Source: JBCCCJ01 sp039029315 (lineage in GTDB: Bacteria; Bacteroidota; Bacteroidia; J057). Taken from it: DNA of 64,000 nucleotides. A model generated the notes under the pieces. That model saw only the letters and a program-made list of their open reading frames with translations. It did not search any database and was not told the origin of the DNA. Positions 1 to 7,507 of this stretch are shown piece by piece. A program made the translations under genes and the position numbers. The stretch lies in NCBI GenBank assembly GCA_039029315.1, contig JBCCGK010000058.1, forward strand, positions 1 through 64,000. Direction: 5' to 3'. The stretch's first letter is position 1; every line of letters starts with the position of its first letter.

Positions 1-315
1 AGTGTTTATACACGATCAGCTTCATTTTATCTCAAAGGAGATGATACACATGCCGGTACACAGATAGATTTGTTGATTGACCGGAATGATCAATCCATCA
101 ATGTGGTTGAAGTCAAATTTTATGATGGTGTATTTAGTATCACCAAAGACTATGCACAAAAATTGCAAACAAAAGTTCAAACTTTCAGAGAGGTATCACA
201 AACGAATAAGCAGATTTTTTTGACACTTATCATAGCAAGAGGCATGAAACCCAATATACATAGCATTGGCTTGGTAGATCAGGATTTTGATGCTGGCATT
301 CTTTTTCTTGAATGA
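1..315 (+). CDS. ATPase/nuclease-like protein, C-terminal fragment at window edge
   Basis: The frame is open from base 1 to the TGA at 313-315, so this is the last ~104 residues of a gene starting outside the window. It aligns by eye with the C-terminus of the complete ATPase at 27212-28654: both read GxYSTxSxxY, then QIDLLIDRND, then E(V/I)KF, then KQIFLT. The IDLLID aspartate followed about 15 residues later by ExK matches the core of a PD-(D/E)XK nuclease-like fold, the usual C-terminal (DUF234-type) domain behind archaeal-type AAA ATPases. The two copies are clearly diverged paralogues. The ATPase half is not visible here, so nothing can be said about its Walker motifs. Function of this ATPase class is poorly defined. 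Confidence 0.75.
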   Translation, partial: SVYTRSASFYLKGDDTHAGTQIDLLIDRNDQSINVVEVKFYDGVFSITKDYAQKLQTKVQTFREVSQTNKQIFLTLIIARGMKPNIHSIGLVDQDFDAGILFLE

Positions 316-341
316 GGGCGTTTCTACCAATGCTTCCTTCA

Positions 342-1073
342 TCACTTTATCCTCATCAACTCCTCGACCAGTTTCGGAACTCCCTCACTCGCTTTTTCCC
401 TAATATGGATAGCTCTTTCGGGAAAATACTCTCCAGGATTGGGATCAATGATATATAAGGGAGATTCCAGAGAGGTATTCTCAATCAAGGTATTGGCTGG
501 AAAAACAGATAAAGAAGTTCCAATGACAATGACGATATCAGCAGTTGAAAAACATCGTTCTGCATACGAAAGGGCATGTATTTCTTCTCCAAACCATACG
601 ACATATGGACGAAGTTGAGCACCATCTAGTCCCGTATCTCCAAGATGAATATCACCCTCAATAGGGACAATTTCTTCCAGATTTTCGACACTTCTGGCAA
701 AATCAATTCGACCATGAAGATGTGTCACAGACTGACTTCCTGCTTTTTCATGTAGGGGATCAATATTCTGAGTAAAAAGAGAAACTTCATACCTTTCTTC
801 GAGTGTAGCTAAGGCATAATGAGCAGGATTGGGAAGAGCTGTTTTACATTGAGCGCGTCTTTGATTGTAGAAATCAAGAACTAATTGGGGGTTCTTGGAA
901 AATGCTTCAGGACTGGCTACCTCTGAGATTTTGTAGCCATTCCAAAGGCCATCCAATCCACGAAATGTAGGGAGACCGCTTTCGGCACTTATACCTGCAC
1001 CTGTGAGGATGACGATATGTTTTTTGGGCTTTGAGCGGAGAGAAAATGGGAAAACTTTTGAGATGGATGGCAT
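342..1073 (-). CDS. cobB: NAD-dependent protein deacylase (sirtuin, class III type)
   Basis: A 243-residue Sir2-family enzyme that removes acyl groups from lysines using NAD, releasing nicotinamide and O-acyl-ADP-ribose; it should be cytosolic. Visible motifs: GAGISAESG (25-33) for NAD binding, TQNID (101-105), and the catalytic His in HLHG (His120). Tyr69 and Arg72 form the YxxR pair that in SIRT5/CobB binds succinyl or malonyl groups, so desuccinylase/demalonylase activity is likely. The four zinc-binding cysteines of most sirtuins are absent: the segment after HLHG runs through GDIHLGDTGLDGAQLRPYVV without CxxC, as in other Bacteroidota deacylases as far as I recall. The ATG has no strong ribosome site. 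It lies 25 bp downstream of the secreted-protein gene on the same strand and may be co-transcribed. Confidence 0.9.
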   Translation of the reverse strand: MPSISKVFPFSLRSKPKKHIVILTGAGISAESGLPTFRGLDGLWNGYKISEVASPEAFSKNPQLVLDFYNQRRAQCKTALPNPAHYALATLEERYEVSLFTQNIDPLHEKAGSQSVTHLHGRIDFARSVENLEEIVPIEGDIHLGDTGLDGAQLRPYVVWFGEEIHALSYAERCFSTADIVIVIGTSLSVFPANTLIENTSLESPLYIIDPNPGEYFPERAIHIREKASEGVPKLVEELMRIK

Positions 1074-1098
1074 TTAATTGTTGAAACAGAAGAATCCT

Positions 1099-2190
1099 TT
1101 ATGAGGTGATTTTCATATGTAAGCCAAGATTGAGGCCATAAGAGATAATCTTGACACCTGCACCACGACCTAGCGATAAAACAAAAGAGCTTGTATTGGT
1201 ATTGGCTTGCAAACTGAGCCAAAGAGAGGAAGCAATCTTGTATTTCAGACCAAGAGAGAATTGATTGGTAAAGAATGGGTCCTCTCGGTAATTATTGAGA
1301 CCCCAAGGATAGAAATTGATTCCTATACCTGCACTTGGTTGAAGCTTGGGTCTGGGGATGGTATAGTGAATCTGAAGGGGAATTTGCATCCAGTCTTTTC
1401 CGTGTTCCCAGAACTGACGACCGAGCCCGGTTTTGAAAGCAACTCGTTCATTCTTAAGTAGGTGGATGAAGAATGAGACCCCCCCTTCATAGAATCCACC
1501 TTTGTTAATCCAGTTTCTAGGGAAATCCAATCCTGGAAAATGTCCAATCCCCATGTATGGCTCGACAGAAATAATTACGGGGACTGGTTTTTGGTAAATA
1601 ATACAAGCCTCATCTTCACAAACTGCATAATGATAATCTTTTGCAAGTTTGATCAAGTTACGATGTTCTGGTTTTCTGATTTTACTTACTCGGGACTCAA
1701 TGTCAGGATCATCTTTCATATTGTACTGTAGGACACCATAGTGCTGGGTAGATTTGACTAAGTGTCTTTGTCCGTTTTTGACTTTGATCTTTTCTTCATA
1801 GGGAATTTCAGTCAGAGGAAGAGCTTCCTTGTCCAGATAATAGGAGTCTCCAGACTCTAGAGACAAATAGTAGATATTGAGTGTTCCATTGATCAGAAAT
1901 TCGAAAAAATATTTCTCCCCATTCAGATCCTTGGAGACATAATACTTACCATCTTGCAATCGAAATCCAACTAGTTGATTGGGCCAATAGGTCCTGGCTT
2001 TATCTGTTGAAGAGGTTCTGAAGACACAAGAGCGACTCAACAAGTCAGGCCCTTTGGCATCGATCTCTCCCCAAATAGAATCTCCTGATTCTTGAATGAT
2101 ATATCCTGGATGAAAATTGGTTTGGGAAAATAGGATAGCTGCCTTCAACAGGACAATTGGAAGAAAAATTGTGAGTGTTTTCATCGGCAT
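1099..2190 (-). CDS. secreted protein of unknown function, possible outer-membrane barrel end
   Basis: A 363-residue protein starting with a signal peptide (MKTLTIFLPIVLLKAAILFS, followed by Q at the likely cleavage site); the ATG at 2184 is as plausible as the one at 2190. The middle is charged and shows no motif I recognise. From about residue 215 the sequence has short alternating-hydrophobic strands rich in glycine and aromatics (for example LKYKIASSLWLSLQANTN and FVLSLGRGAGVKI) and ends in LNLGLHMKITS. This is the pattern of a small outer-membrane beta barrel common in Bacteroidota exported proteins. No family name can be given. It is transcribed towards the sirtuin gene and divergently from the toxin-antitoxin remnant. 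Confidence 0.7.
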   Translation of the reverse strand: MPMKTLTIFLPIVLLKAAILFSQTNFHPGYIIQESGDSIWGEIDAKGPDLLSRSCVFRTSSTDKARTYWPNQLVGFRLQDGKYYVSKDLNGEKYFFEFLINGTLNIYYLSLESGDSYYLDKEALPLTEIPYEEKIKVKNGQRHLVKSTQHYGVLQYNMKDDPDIESRVSKIRKPEHRNLIKLAKDYHYAVCEDEACIIYQKPVPVIISVEPYMGIGHFPGLDFPRNWINKGGFYEGGVSFFIHLLKNERVAFKTGLGRQFWEHGKDWMQIPLQIHYTIPRPKLQPSAGIGINFYPWGLNNYREDPFFTNQFSLGLKYKIASSLWLSLQANTNTSSFVLSLGRGAGVKIISYGLNLGLHMKITS

Positions 2191-2374
2191 ATATTACTGT
2201 AATGAAGGGAAAACATCCCATATCCATTCAGAAATTGTTTCAATGGACTGGGAAGATTGATACAGTAACATATGAAAATAGATAAGAAACCGCAAACCAA
2301 AGGGAATGCCCTGTAACTTCAAAAGACACTTTATAATCGTCAATGAAATTGACTATTTTCATCAATAATTAACC

Positions 2375-2829
2375 ATGAAACTACTACATATACAAACTCA
2401 GGAATTTCATGAAGCTGAGATCCTATATCTCCAAGAGGAAGACTATGATAACATTGCACAAAGTAAGCAGTTCGAATTTAATTGGAAAAAAGACCCATAC
2501 AAAAAATAAGTGATAGATTTCCAAACAGCCTCTTAGGCTTGATATCGATGAAAGATATCCCTCAAGAGTTCAGAGTACAAATCAACCTCATCGAATTGTC
2601 AAAAGAGAATGTTGGGAAAGAAAGGATCTATGGTCGGATTGCAGGTTGTTTATTGGCCTATGCTTGTGAGCGATCATTCGAGCAATCATTTGGAGGCTTA
2701 GTTTCTTTGATGCCTAAAACCAAACTCATAGATCATTCTTGTTCAGAATATGGATTTCGAAGATTTGGTAGAGAACTGGCACTTGATTATGAAGAATCTC
2801 TGACACGTATTCAAACTTACAGGTCATGA
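2375..2829 (+). pseudogene. broken GNAT-like toxin-type gene interrupted by a repeat remnant
   Basis: An ATG at 2375 opens MKLLHIQTQEFHEAEILYLQ..., which reaches a TAA at 2507-2509. The remainder continues in a different frame from about 2533 (LGLISMKDIPQEF ... to TGA 2827-2829), reading GRIAGCLLAYACERSF and KTKLIDHSCSEYGF. Together the halves look like one ~150-residue acetyltransferase-like protein of the type that precedes HTH antitoxins in Bacteroidota. The break coincides with 49 bp (2484-2532) matching the right end of the palindromic repeat family described below, and some central residues appear lost. The 3' half still overlaps the downstream HTH gene by ATGA (2826-2829), the classic coupling of a two-gene module. 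The family call is from memory of similar pairs. An ORF starting at the TTG at 2482 is an artefact of the insertion. Confidence 0.6.
2484..2532. repeat. MITE-like element, right-end remnant
   Basis: These 49 bases run GGAAAAAAGACCCATAC, then AAAAAATAAGTGATAGATTT, then CCAAACAGCCTC. They match the right ends of the complete elements at 10798-10958 and 44200-44360 with a few mismatches, and are followed by TTA, the usual flanking triplet. The left two thirds of the element are missing. The remnant supplies the stop codon and frame change that break the toxin-like gene. Confidence 0.75.
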
Positions 2830-3365
2830 GCGATTACGATAAGATATACAAGAAACTAAAGCAAGAGTTCTCCGATGAAGAAATAGCTGAAGGCTATATG
2901 ATCCCGGCTTCTCTGACAGAACAAGAGCTTCAGGAAAGCCATCAAGAATTGTTGAGTTGGAGAATGGATCGCTTGGCAAATAGAACGGAAAAACAACGTT
3001 TGCTTTCAGAACTGGCCCGCTTGAGGATTACGATCAGCCGCTATTTGAAAAATGACTCATTCCATGAAGCTTATAGTTTTGGGAAAATATTGAATCAGTA
3101 CATTTCTATCATTGCCAAGAACAAAAAGGAATTTGCAAAAGATATCGATCTCCATCCCTCTAAATTGAGTCGATTAGTCAATGAGAAAGAAGAGCCCAAT
3201 AATAGTTTGTGCTATCGCCTTGAAAAGCACTCGGATGACATCATCCCTGCATTGCTTTGGTGGAAATTGATGATGAGAAAACAGGCATTCCTAATCGAAA
3301 AAAATACATCTCAGCGCAAAAAAGAAGCAGCCAGGGTCCAGAATAGCCTAAAACTTACTGCCTAA
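2826..3365 (+). CDS. HTH-domain protein, probable antitoxin of a type II-like module
   Basis: A 179-residue soluble protein. The N-terminal half is charged and helical (SLTEQELQESHQELLSWRMDRLANRTEKQRLL). From about residue 95 comes a lambda-repressor-like helix-turn-helix: LNQYISIIAKNKKEFAKDID, LHPSKLSRLVN, followed by EKEEPNNSLCYRLEKHSDD. This arrangement matches a Bacteroidota HTH family encoded just after a small acetyltransferase-like protein. The ATG overlaps the stop of the broken upstream gene by four bases, indicating translational coupling. If the upstream toxin is dead, this is an orphan antitoxin that may still bind its own operator. The antitoxin role is inferred from gene order. 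Confidence 0.65.
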   Translation: MSDYDKIYKKLKQEFSDEEIAEGYMIPASLTEQELQESHQELLSWRMDRLANRTEKQRLLSELARLRITISRYLKNDSFHEAYSFGKILNQYISIIAKNKKEFAKDIDLHPSKLSRLVNEKEEPNNSLCYRLEKHSDDIIPALLWWKLMMRKQAFLIEKNTSQRKKEAARVQNSLKLTA

Positions 3366-3372
3366 TAAGGAT

Positions 3373-5094
3373 TCACATCATTAACCGCCCAAACCGCACT
3401 TCCCGCCGATAAGGAAACACATCCACAATCTCTCCATTGATCTGCTTTTGCTGCATTTCGATCCAGAATTTGGGGTCAAAGAGGTCATCGTGCAGGGCGT
3501 AGAATATCTCTCGAATGTCCTCTCGGCCGATCAGAAAATGCTTGAACTCTTGCGGGAACACATCATTGGGACCTACCGCAAACCAGGGCGTACCTTCCAT
3601 CATCATGTCATTGCCTTCTGTTTCAGGCATTCGGCGGAAAATATAATCTGTCAGGAAACCGATTTCGTCATAATCGTAGAAGACCACTCGTTGATGTCGG
3701 GTGACACCAAAATTCTTGAGCAGCATATCCCCCGGAAAAATATTGGCAGCTGCCAATTGCTTGATGGTATTGCCATATTCAGCCACAGCCTCTTCTGCTT
3801 CCTCTTCATTGGCATCTTCCAGATAAAGATTCAATGGTGTCATGCGGCGCTCTGTATAGAGGTGGTCGATCACGACAGTGTCCTCTTGAATATGCACGAT
3901 GGACGGGGCGACTTGCAAGAGTTCCTCAAGAAGCTTTGGAGCAAATCTATTTTTGGGGAATGAAAAAAATTCAAACTCATGAGTATCGGCCATTCTCCCG
4001 ACTCGGTCATGCCGTGAAACCAGTTTGTATCTGGCTTTAACATGGGCTTTGTTGGTTACCTTTGGCGGATCAAATTTGTCCTTAATCAGTTTGAAGACAA
4101 TATTGTAGGAAGGAAGGGTGAATACGGCCATGACCATGCCCTTGATACCGGGAGCGAAAACGAATTGATCAGTCGATTGTTCAAGATGGTTGATGAAATC
4201 CCGATATAATTCGGTCTTGCCATGTTTGCTGAAGCCGATAGAGTTGAACAAGTCTCCATAAGGTTTGAGGGGAAGAATATCAGTAAGAAATTGCACCATC
4301 TGGGATGGATGGCTGACCTCTACCATAAAATAGGAGCGAGTAAAACTAAAAATGATACTGGTGGTATTCTGATCTGTAATTAGGGTATCAGCAAAGACCC
4401 CAGCCTCCCGATGGAGAAATGGAATCACAAAAGGGAATACCTCTCCTGAAAGATGCAGTCTTCCAACCAGATAAGCGGCCTTATTTCTGAAAAATACAGA
4501 CTTCAGCAGATCAATTCGTGTTCTGCGATCCGCTGGAAGCACATCGAGTCGATCCGTCTGAAGACGATCAGAGATATTGGAAATGTCCCGCTCCAAATCT
4601 TCATATGGGCTGTCAAATTGATAGTCTAGCAGAATCTGCCGAATGATGTCTGATGCAGAACGGTCCTCCCAATGATAGCTTCGAAACAAATCAGGATGTG
4701 CAGTTGGATGAGCTCGTTTCTGCTCATTTTTCACAAACATAATAGCGGCATCTGCACCCAACTGATCCAGGACCTTTCGACACACAGAGTTAAAGTAGGT
4801 CTCAGCGATTTCGCCATGTGCCCGCTCTTGAGCAAAGGGAGCATAGCATGTCTTGGCTTCCAGCCAGAGAGCATGCTCCGCAAAGGCAGCTTTCAGGAGC
4901 CGTTTGACCTTACGCGCCGTTCGAGAAGCACTGCGTTTGTAGATATTGATCCGTTTTTTGCTGTCAGCTTGTATCCCGTGCCAATCTCTTTTGAGAAATC
5001 GGGTTCGACCTTTTCTGGTGATCTCATTGAACTCAGCGATATACTGATCAAAGGATTCAATGATGAGATGTGCGACTTCATGTGCTTGACCCAT
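3373..5094 (-). CDS. aceK: isocitrate dehydrogenase kinase/phosphatase
   Basis: A 573-residue protein (E. coli AceK is 578) that phosphorylates and dephosphorylates isocitrate dehydrogenase, diverting isocitrate into the glyoxylate bypass. The match to AceK extends over the whole length: FFRNKAAYLVGRL and RSYFMVEVSHP in the regulatory half; the nucleotide-binding stretch APGIKGMVMAVFTLP followed by KLIKDKF at about 310-335; VGRMADT; and the catalytic segment AAANIFPGDMLLKNFGV followed by FYDYDEI at about 445-475, with the Asp and Asn of the kinase site intact. It is not in an aceBAK operon: it lies convergent to the HTH gene (7 bp apart) and divergent from the MOSC gene (62 bp). AceK is best known from Proteobacteria, so its presence alone here is notable. 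Isocitrate lyase and malate synthase are not in the window. Confidence 0.95.
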   Translation of the reverse strand: MGQAHEVAHLIIESFDQYIAEFNEITRKGRTRFLKRDWHGIQADSKKRINIYKRSASRTARKVKRLLKAAFAEHALWLEAKTCYAPFAQERAHGEIAETYFNSVCRKVLDQLGADAAIMFVKNEQKRAHPTAHPDLFRSYHWEDRSASDIIRQILLDYQFDSPYEDLERDISNISDRLQTDRLDVLPADRRTRIDLLKSVFFRNKAAYLVGRLHLSGEVFPFVIPFLHREAGVFADTLITDQNTTSIIFSFTRSYFMVEVSHPSQMVQFLTDILPLKPYGDLFNSIGFSKHGKTELYRDFINHLEQSTDQFVFAPGIKGMVMAVFTLPSYNIVFKLIKDKFDPPKVTNKAHVKARYKLVSRHDRVGRMADTHEFEFFSFPKNRFAPKLLEELLQVAPSIVHIQEDTVVIDHLYTERRMTPLNLYLEDANEEEAEEAVAEYGNTIKQLAAANIFPGDMLLKNFGVTRHQRVVFYDYDEIGFLTDYIFRRMPETEGNDMMMEGTPWFAVGPNDVFPQEFKHFLIGREDIREIFYALHDDLFDPKFWIEMQQKQINGEIVDVFPYRREVRFGRLMM

Positions 5095-5156
5095 AGGGAA
5101 ACTTTTGCATATTGCAATCCAATATACTGATAAGCTAGATTGATTTCCTAAAGCAT

Positions 5157-5951
5157 ATGACCCTCTCGCATATCTTCATTTACCCAATCAAATCCCTTGG
5201 AGGAATATCTGTATCCCAAGCCAATCTCACAGATCGAGGATTGGAACATGACAGAAGATGGCTCCTTGTTGAGCCGGATGGTCGATTCATCACACAGCGT
5301 CAAAATACAGAATTGGCCTTGCTTCAGGTAGACCTGCAAGGTACTGGCTGTCGAGTCTCACACAAAGTCAAGCAAGTACAGCCCTTGACCTTCCCATTTG
5401 TTCCTGAGACCAATGATCGCATGCAAGTCCAGGTCTTCAAAGATCAGATGCCAGCAGTCCGAGTCAGTGATGCTGCAGACCAATGGTTCAGTTCAGAGCT
5501 TGGCACAGCTTGCCATCTTGTGCATATGCCGGATGATAGTCACCGTCTTGTAGACCCAGCTTATGCACTACAGAATGACATTGTGAGTTTTGCAGATGGC
5601 TATCCAACCAATCTGATCAGTCAGGCTTCTCTGGATCATCTGAATGAGAAGTTAGAAATTCCCATCGGGATGGATCGTTTCCGTCCCAACTTTGTGGTCA
5701 AGGGGACACATCCGCATGCCGAAGATGAGTGGGGTCCATTTATGATGGGCGGGATTCGTTTCATCCCTGCAAAGCCCTGCGGTCGTTGTGTGATTCCCAC
5801 GATTGATCAGGAGACCAGCGAAAAAAGCAAAGAACCAACCCAAACCCTGCTCACCTACCGCAAGCAAGGCAATAAGGTGAATTTTGGGATGAATCTCCTC
5901 CACGAAGGAGTAGGAGAGTTGAGAGTTGGGATGACCATTCATCAAGATTAA
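5157..5951 (+). CDS. MOSC-domain protein with N-terminal beta-barrel
   Basis: A 264-residue protein of the MOSC_N plus MOSC family (molybdenum cofactor sulfurase C-terminal type; mARC/YcbX relatives). The N-terminus IFIYPIKSLGGISVSQANLT and RGLEHDRRWLLVEPDGRFIT is characteristic of the MOSC_N barrel. The C-terminal half carries RFRPNFVVKG, then PCGRCVIPTIDQETS, where the conserved cysteine of PCxRC is the expected molybdenum ligand. Members bind Moco and reduce N-hydroxylated compounds or carry sulfur; which applies here cannot be read from sequence. It lacks the C-terminal 2Fe-2S ferredoxin domain of YcbX. Divergent from aceK with a short shared promoter region; followed by the hairpin repeats. 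Confidence 0.9.
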   Translation: MTLSHIFIYPIKSLGGISVSQANLTDRGLEHDRRWLLVEPDGRFITQRQNTELALLQVDLQGTGCRVSHKVKQVQPLTFPFVPETNDRMQVQVFKDQMPAVRVSDAADQWFSSELGTACHLVHMPDDSHRLVDPAYALQNDIVSFADGYPTNLISQASLDHLNEKLEIPIGMDRFRPNFVVKGTHPHAEDEWGPFMMGGIRFIPAKPCGRCVIPTIDQETSEKSKEPTQTLLTYRKQGNKVNFGMNLLHEGVGELRVGMTIHQD

Positions 5952-5989
5952 TCAACGATAAACACGATCGCCCCCCACCCGACACTTTG

Positions 5990-6103
5990 TCATAGACAAG
6001 GACTTGAGACGTTTGCGCGAAGGATAAGGCATCGGAAAAACGTCTTAAGTCTGAAAAACGTCTTAAGTCTTAAGGATAAGGCATCGGAAAAATGTCTTAA
6101 GTG
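5990..6103. repeat. hairpin repeat cluster, upstream copy
   Basis: Contains GACTTGAGACGTTTGCGCGA (6001-6020) followed by two copies of AAAAACGTCTTAAGTCT and a diverged third (AAAAATGTCTTAAGTG). Another 14-mer unit, ATAAGGCATCGGAA, occurs twice. GACTTGAGACGTTT can pair with AAACGTCTTAAGTC with one mismatch, giving a 14-bp hairpin. The same modules recur at 7364-7483 on the other side of the SGNH gene. The stretch 5952-6321 contains no convincing gene. Confidence 0.8.
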
Positions 6104-6321
6104 TAGGCCAACATCTATTCATGTGGATGGCTACTTATACGAAATCCTTCTTGTAAGTGACAAAGCTGACAAAGAGACCTCTTTTGGCCTCTATTCTCAC
6201 TGGTCATCCCTGATTAACAAGATCCCCACATATCCACCCCCCCACATGCTTCCTATTATTCGTGAATTTGCTAATTTTACCAGCCAAAGAGAGGAATCAC
6301 ACAGCCTCTTCAAGGAGTTTA

Positions 6322-7347
6322 ATGACAGTAAGCATGAAAAGGGAAAGCATTTTCAAAATTATTCTCATCACACTTGGGACTCTTTTCGGATTCCTCATTG
6401 CTGAAATCGGATATCGAGCGTACCATTATATCACCTGGCATGACCTGGACGATATCAAAGTTGACGACCGTCCTCCAGTCATCCAACCCGACAAAGAATT
6501 GACGATGGGACAGTTCTTGCAGTTTACGCCTAACCAAAAACTGATATACGAACTCGTTCCTTCTTCCTCCTATCGATTCATCAATGTTCCCGTCCAAACG
6601 AATGAAAACGGCTTTCGGGACAAAAGCTATCCCGAACAAAAGGCAGAACATACATTCCGAATCATTGGTCTTGGGGATTCCAATATGTTTGGTTGGGGGG
6701 TAGAGGAGAAGGATTCTTATATGGCTCAATTGGAAGGCAAATTGAATCAGGAGGATTCTGTTCATTATGAGATTATCAACACCGCTGTTCCTGGCTATAA
6801 TACTGTCATCGAGGTAGAAACGCTTGAGAAAAAAATCGACCTCAGTCAGGTTGATTTGGTGATGATGAACTTTGTTCCGAATGATTTTGAACTCCCTACC
6901 TTCGTCAGGAAGAAGCCCGAATATCTTGGGATCAAAAAGTCCTTTATTCTTCAATTATTTGAGAATACGCATGGAAAGGAAACAAGACTCACAGGATCGA
7001 CAGCAGAAGTGCCAGAAGAATATATGGATATGGTGGGAGAGGAACCCTATGTCAAAGCAATGAACAGGCTTAAGGAATTAGCAGAAGAACATGGCTTTCA
7101 GATATTGGTGTTTCATCATTCCCCCTTTGTCCACAAAGTTCCACCTATTGCTATAAAAACCTGTGAAGAGTTGAACATTGACTTTCTGGATATCGTTCCG
7201 ATCTGGAAGGCATATAAAGAGGAACATCCAGAAGCAAGCTGGAGGCTGGCACATAATGATTGGCATCCGACAGTCCTGGCACACACCTTCGTTTCGGATA
7301 TTTTGTTAGAGAAGCTCAGGTATTCTCCCTATTTATTGAGCCAATAA
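6322..7347 (+). CDS. membrane-anchored SGNH/GDSL hydrolase
   Basis: A 341-residue protein with one N-terminal membrane segment or uncleaved signal (about residues 10-30, FKIILITLGTLFGFLIAEIG). The rest is an SGNH hydrolase domain facing the periplasm. Catalytic blocks are visible: GDSN with the nucleophile Ser120, VPND with Asn187, and NDWHP with Asp313 and His315. Such enzymes are esterases or O-acetyl transferases/esterases acting on lipids, polysaccharides or peptidoglycan; the substrate is unknown. AAGGAG at 6312-6317 sits 4 bases before the ATG at 6322, which fixes the start; a second ATG at 6334 would have a poor spacing. It is a solo gene flanked on both sides by related hairpin repeats. 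Confidence 0.85.
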   Translation: MTVSMKRESIFKIILITLGTLFGFLIAEIGYRAYHYITWHDLDDIKVDDRPPVIQPDKELTMGQFLQFTPNQKLIYELVPSSSYRFINVPVQTNENGFRDKSYPEQKAEHTFRIIGLGDSNMFGWGVEEKDSYMAQLEGKLNQEDSVHYEIINTAVPGYNTVIEVETLEKKIDLSQVDLVMMNFVPNDFELPTFVRKKPEYLGIKKSFILQLFENTHGKETRLTGSTAEVPEEYMDMVGEEPYVKAMNRLKELAEEHGFQILVFHHSPFVHKVPPIAIKTCEELNIDFLDIVPIWKAYKEEHPEASWRLAHNDWHPTVLAHTFVSDILLEKLRYSPYLLSQ

Positions 7348-7363
7348 GCAAGGAAAGGTCTAT

Positions 7364-7483
7364 GTCATCGACAAAGACTTGAGACGTTTGCGCGAAGGAA
7401 ATAGCCCTGGCAAAACGTCTTAAGTCTAAAACGTCTTAAGTCTAAAACGTCTTAAGTCTAAACGAAACGAACGAACGAAACGA
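7364..7483. repeat. hairpin repeat cluster, downstream copy
   Basis: Begins ACAAAGACTTGAGACGTTTG then CGCGAAGGA, identical in its core to the upstream cluster, followed by three tandem copies of AAAACGTCTTAAGTCT (period 15-16) and then short AACGAAACG-type repeats. The leading GACTTGAGACGTTT and the tandem units are near-perfect inverted repeats, so several alternative hairpins can form. Transcripts of both convergent neighbours (SGNH and M20 genes) would end in it, so a terminator or RNA-stability role is possible. Confidence 0.8.
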
Positions 7484-7507
7484 GTCTGAACCGTCTGCCG
7501 ATCGTTC

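Noticed and set aside
6123..6404. Open frame before the SGNH gene
   Set aside because: Overlaps the real gene in another frame and has no recognisable content; the AAGGAG at 6312 supports the ATG at 6322.
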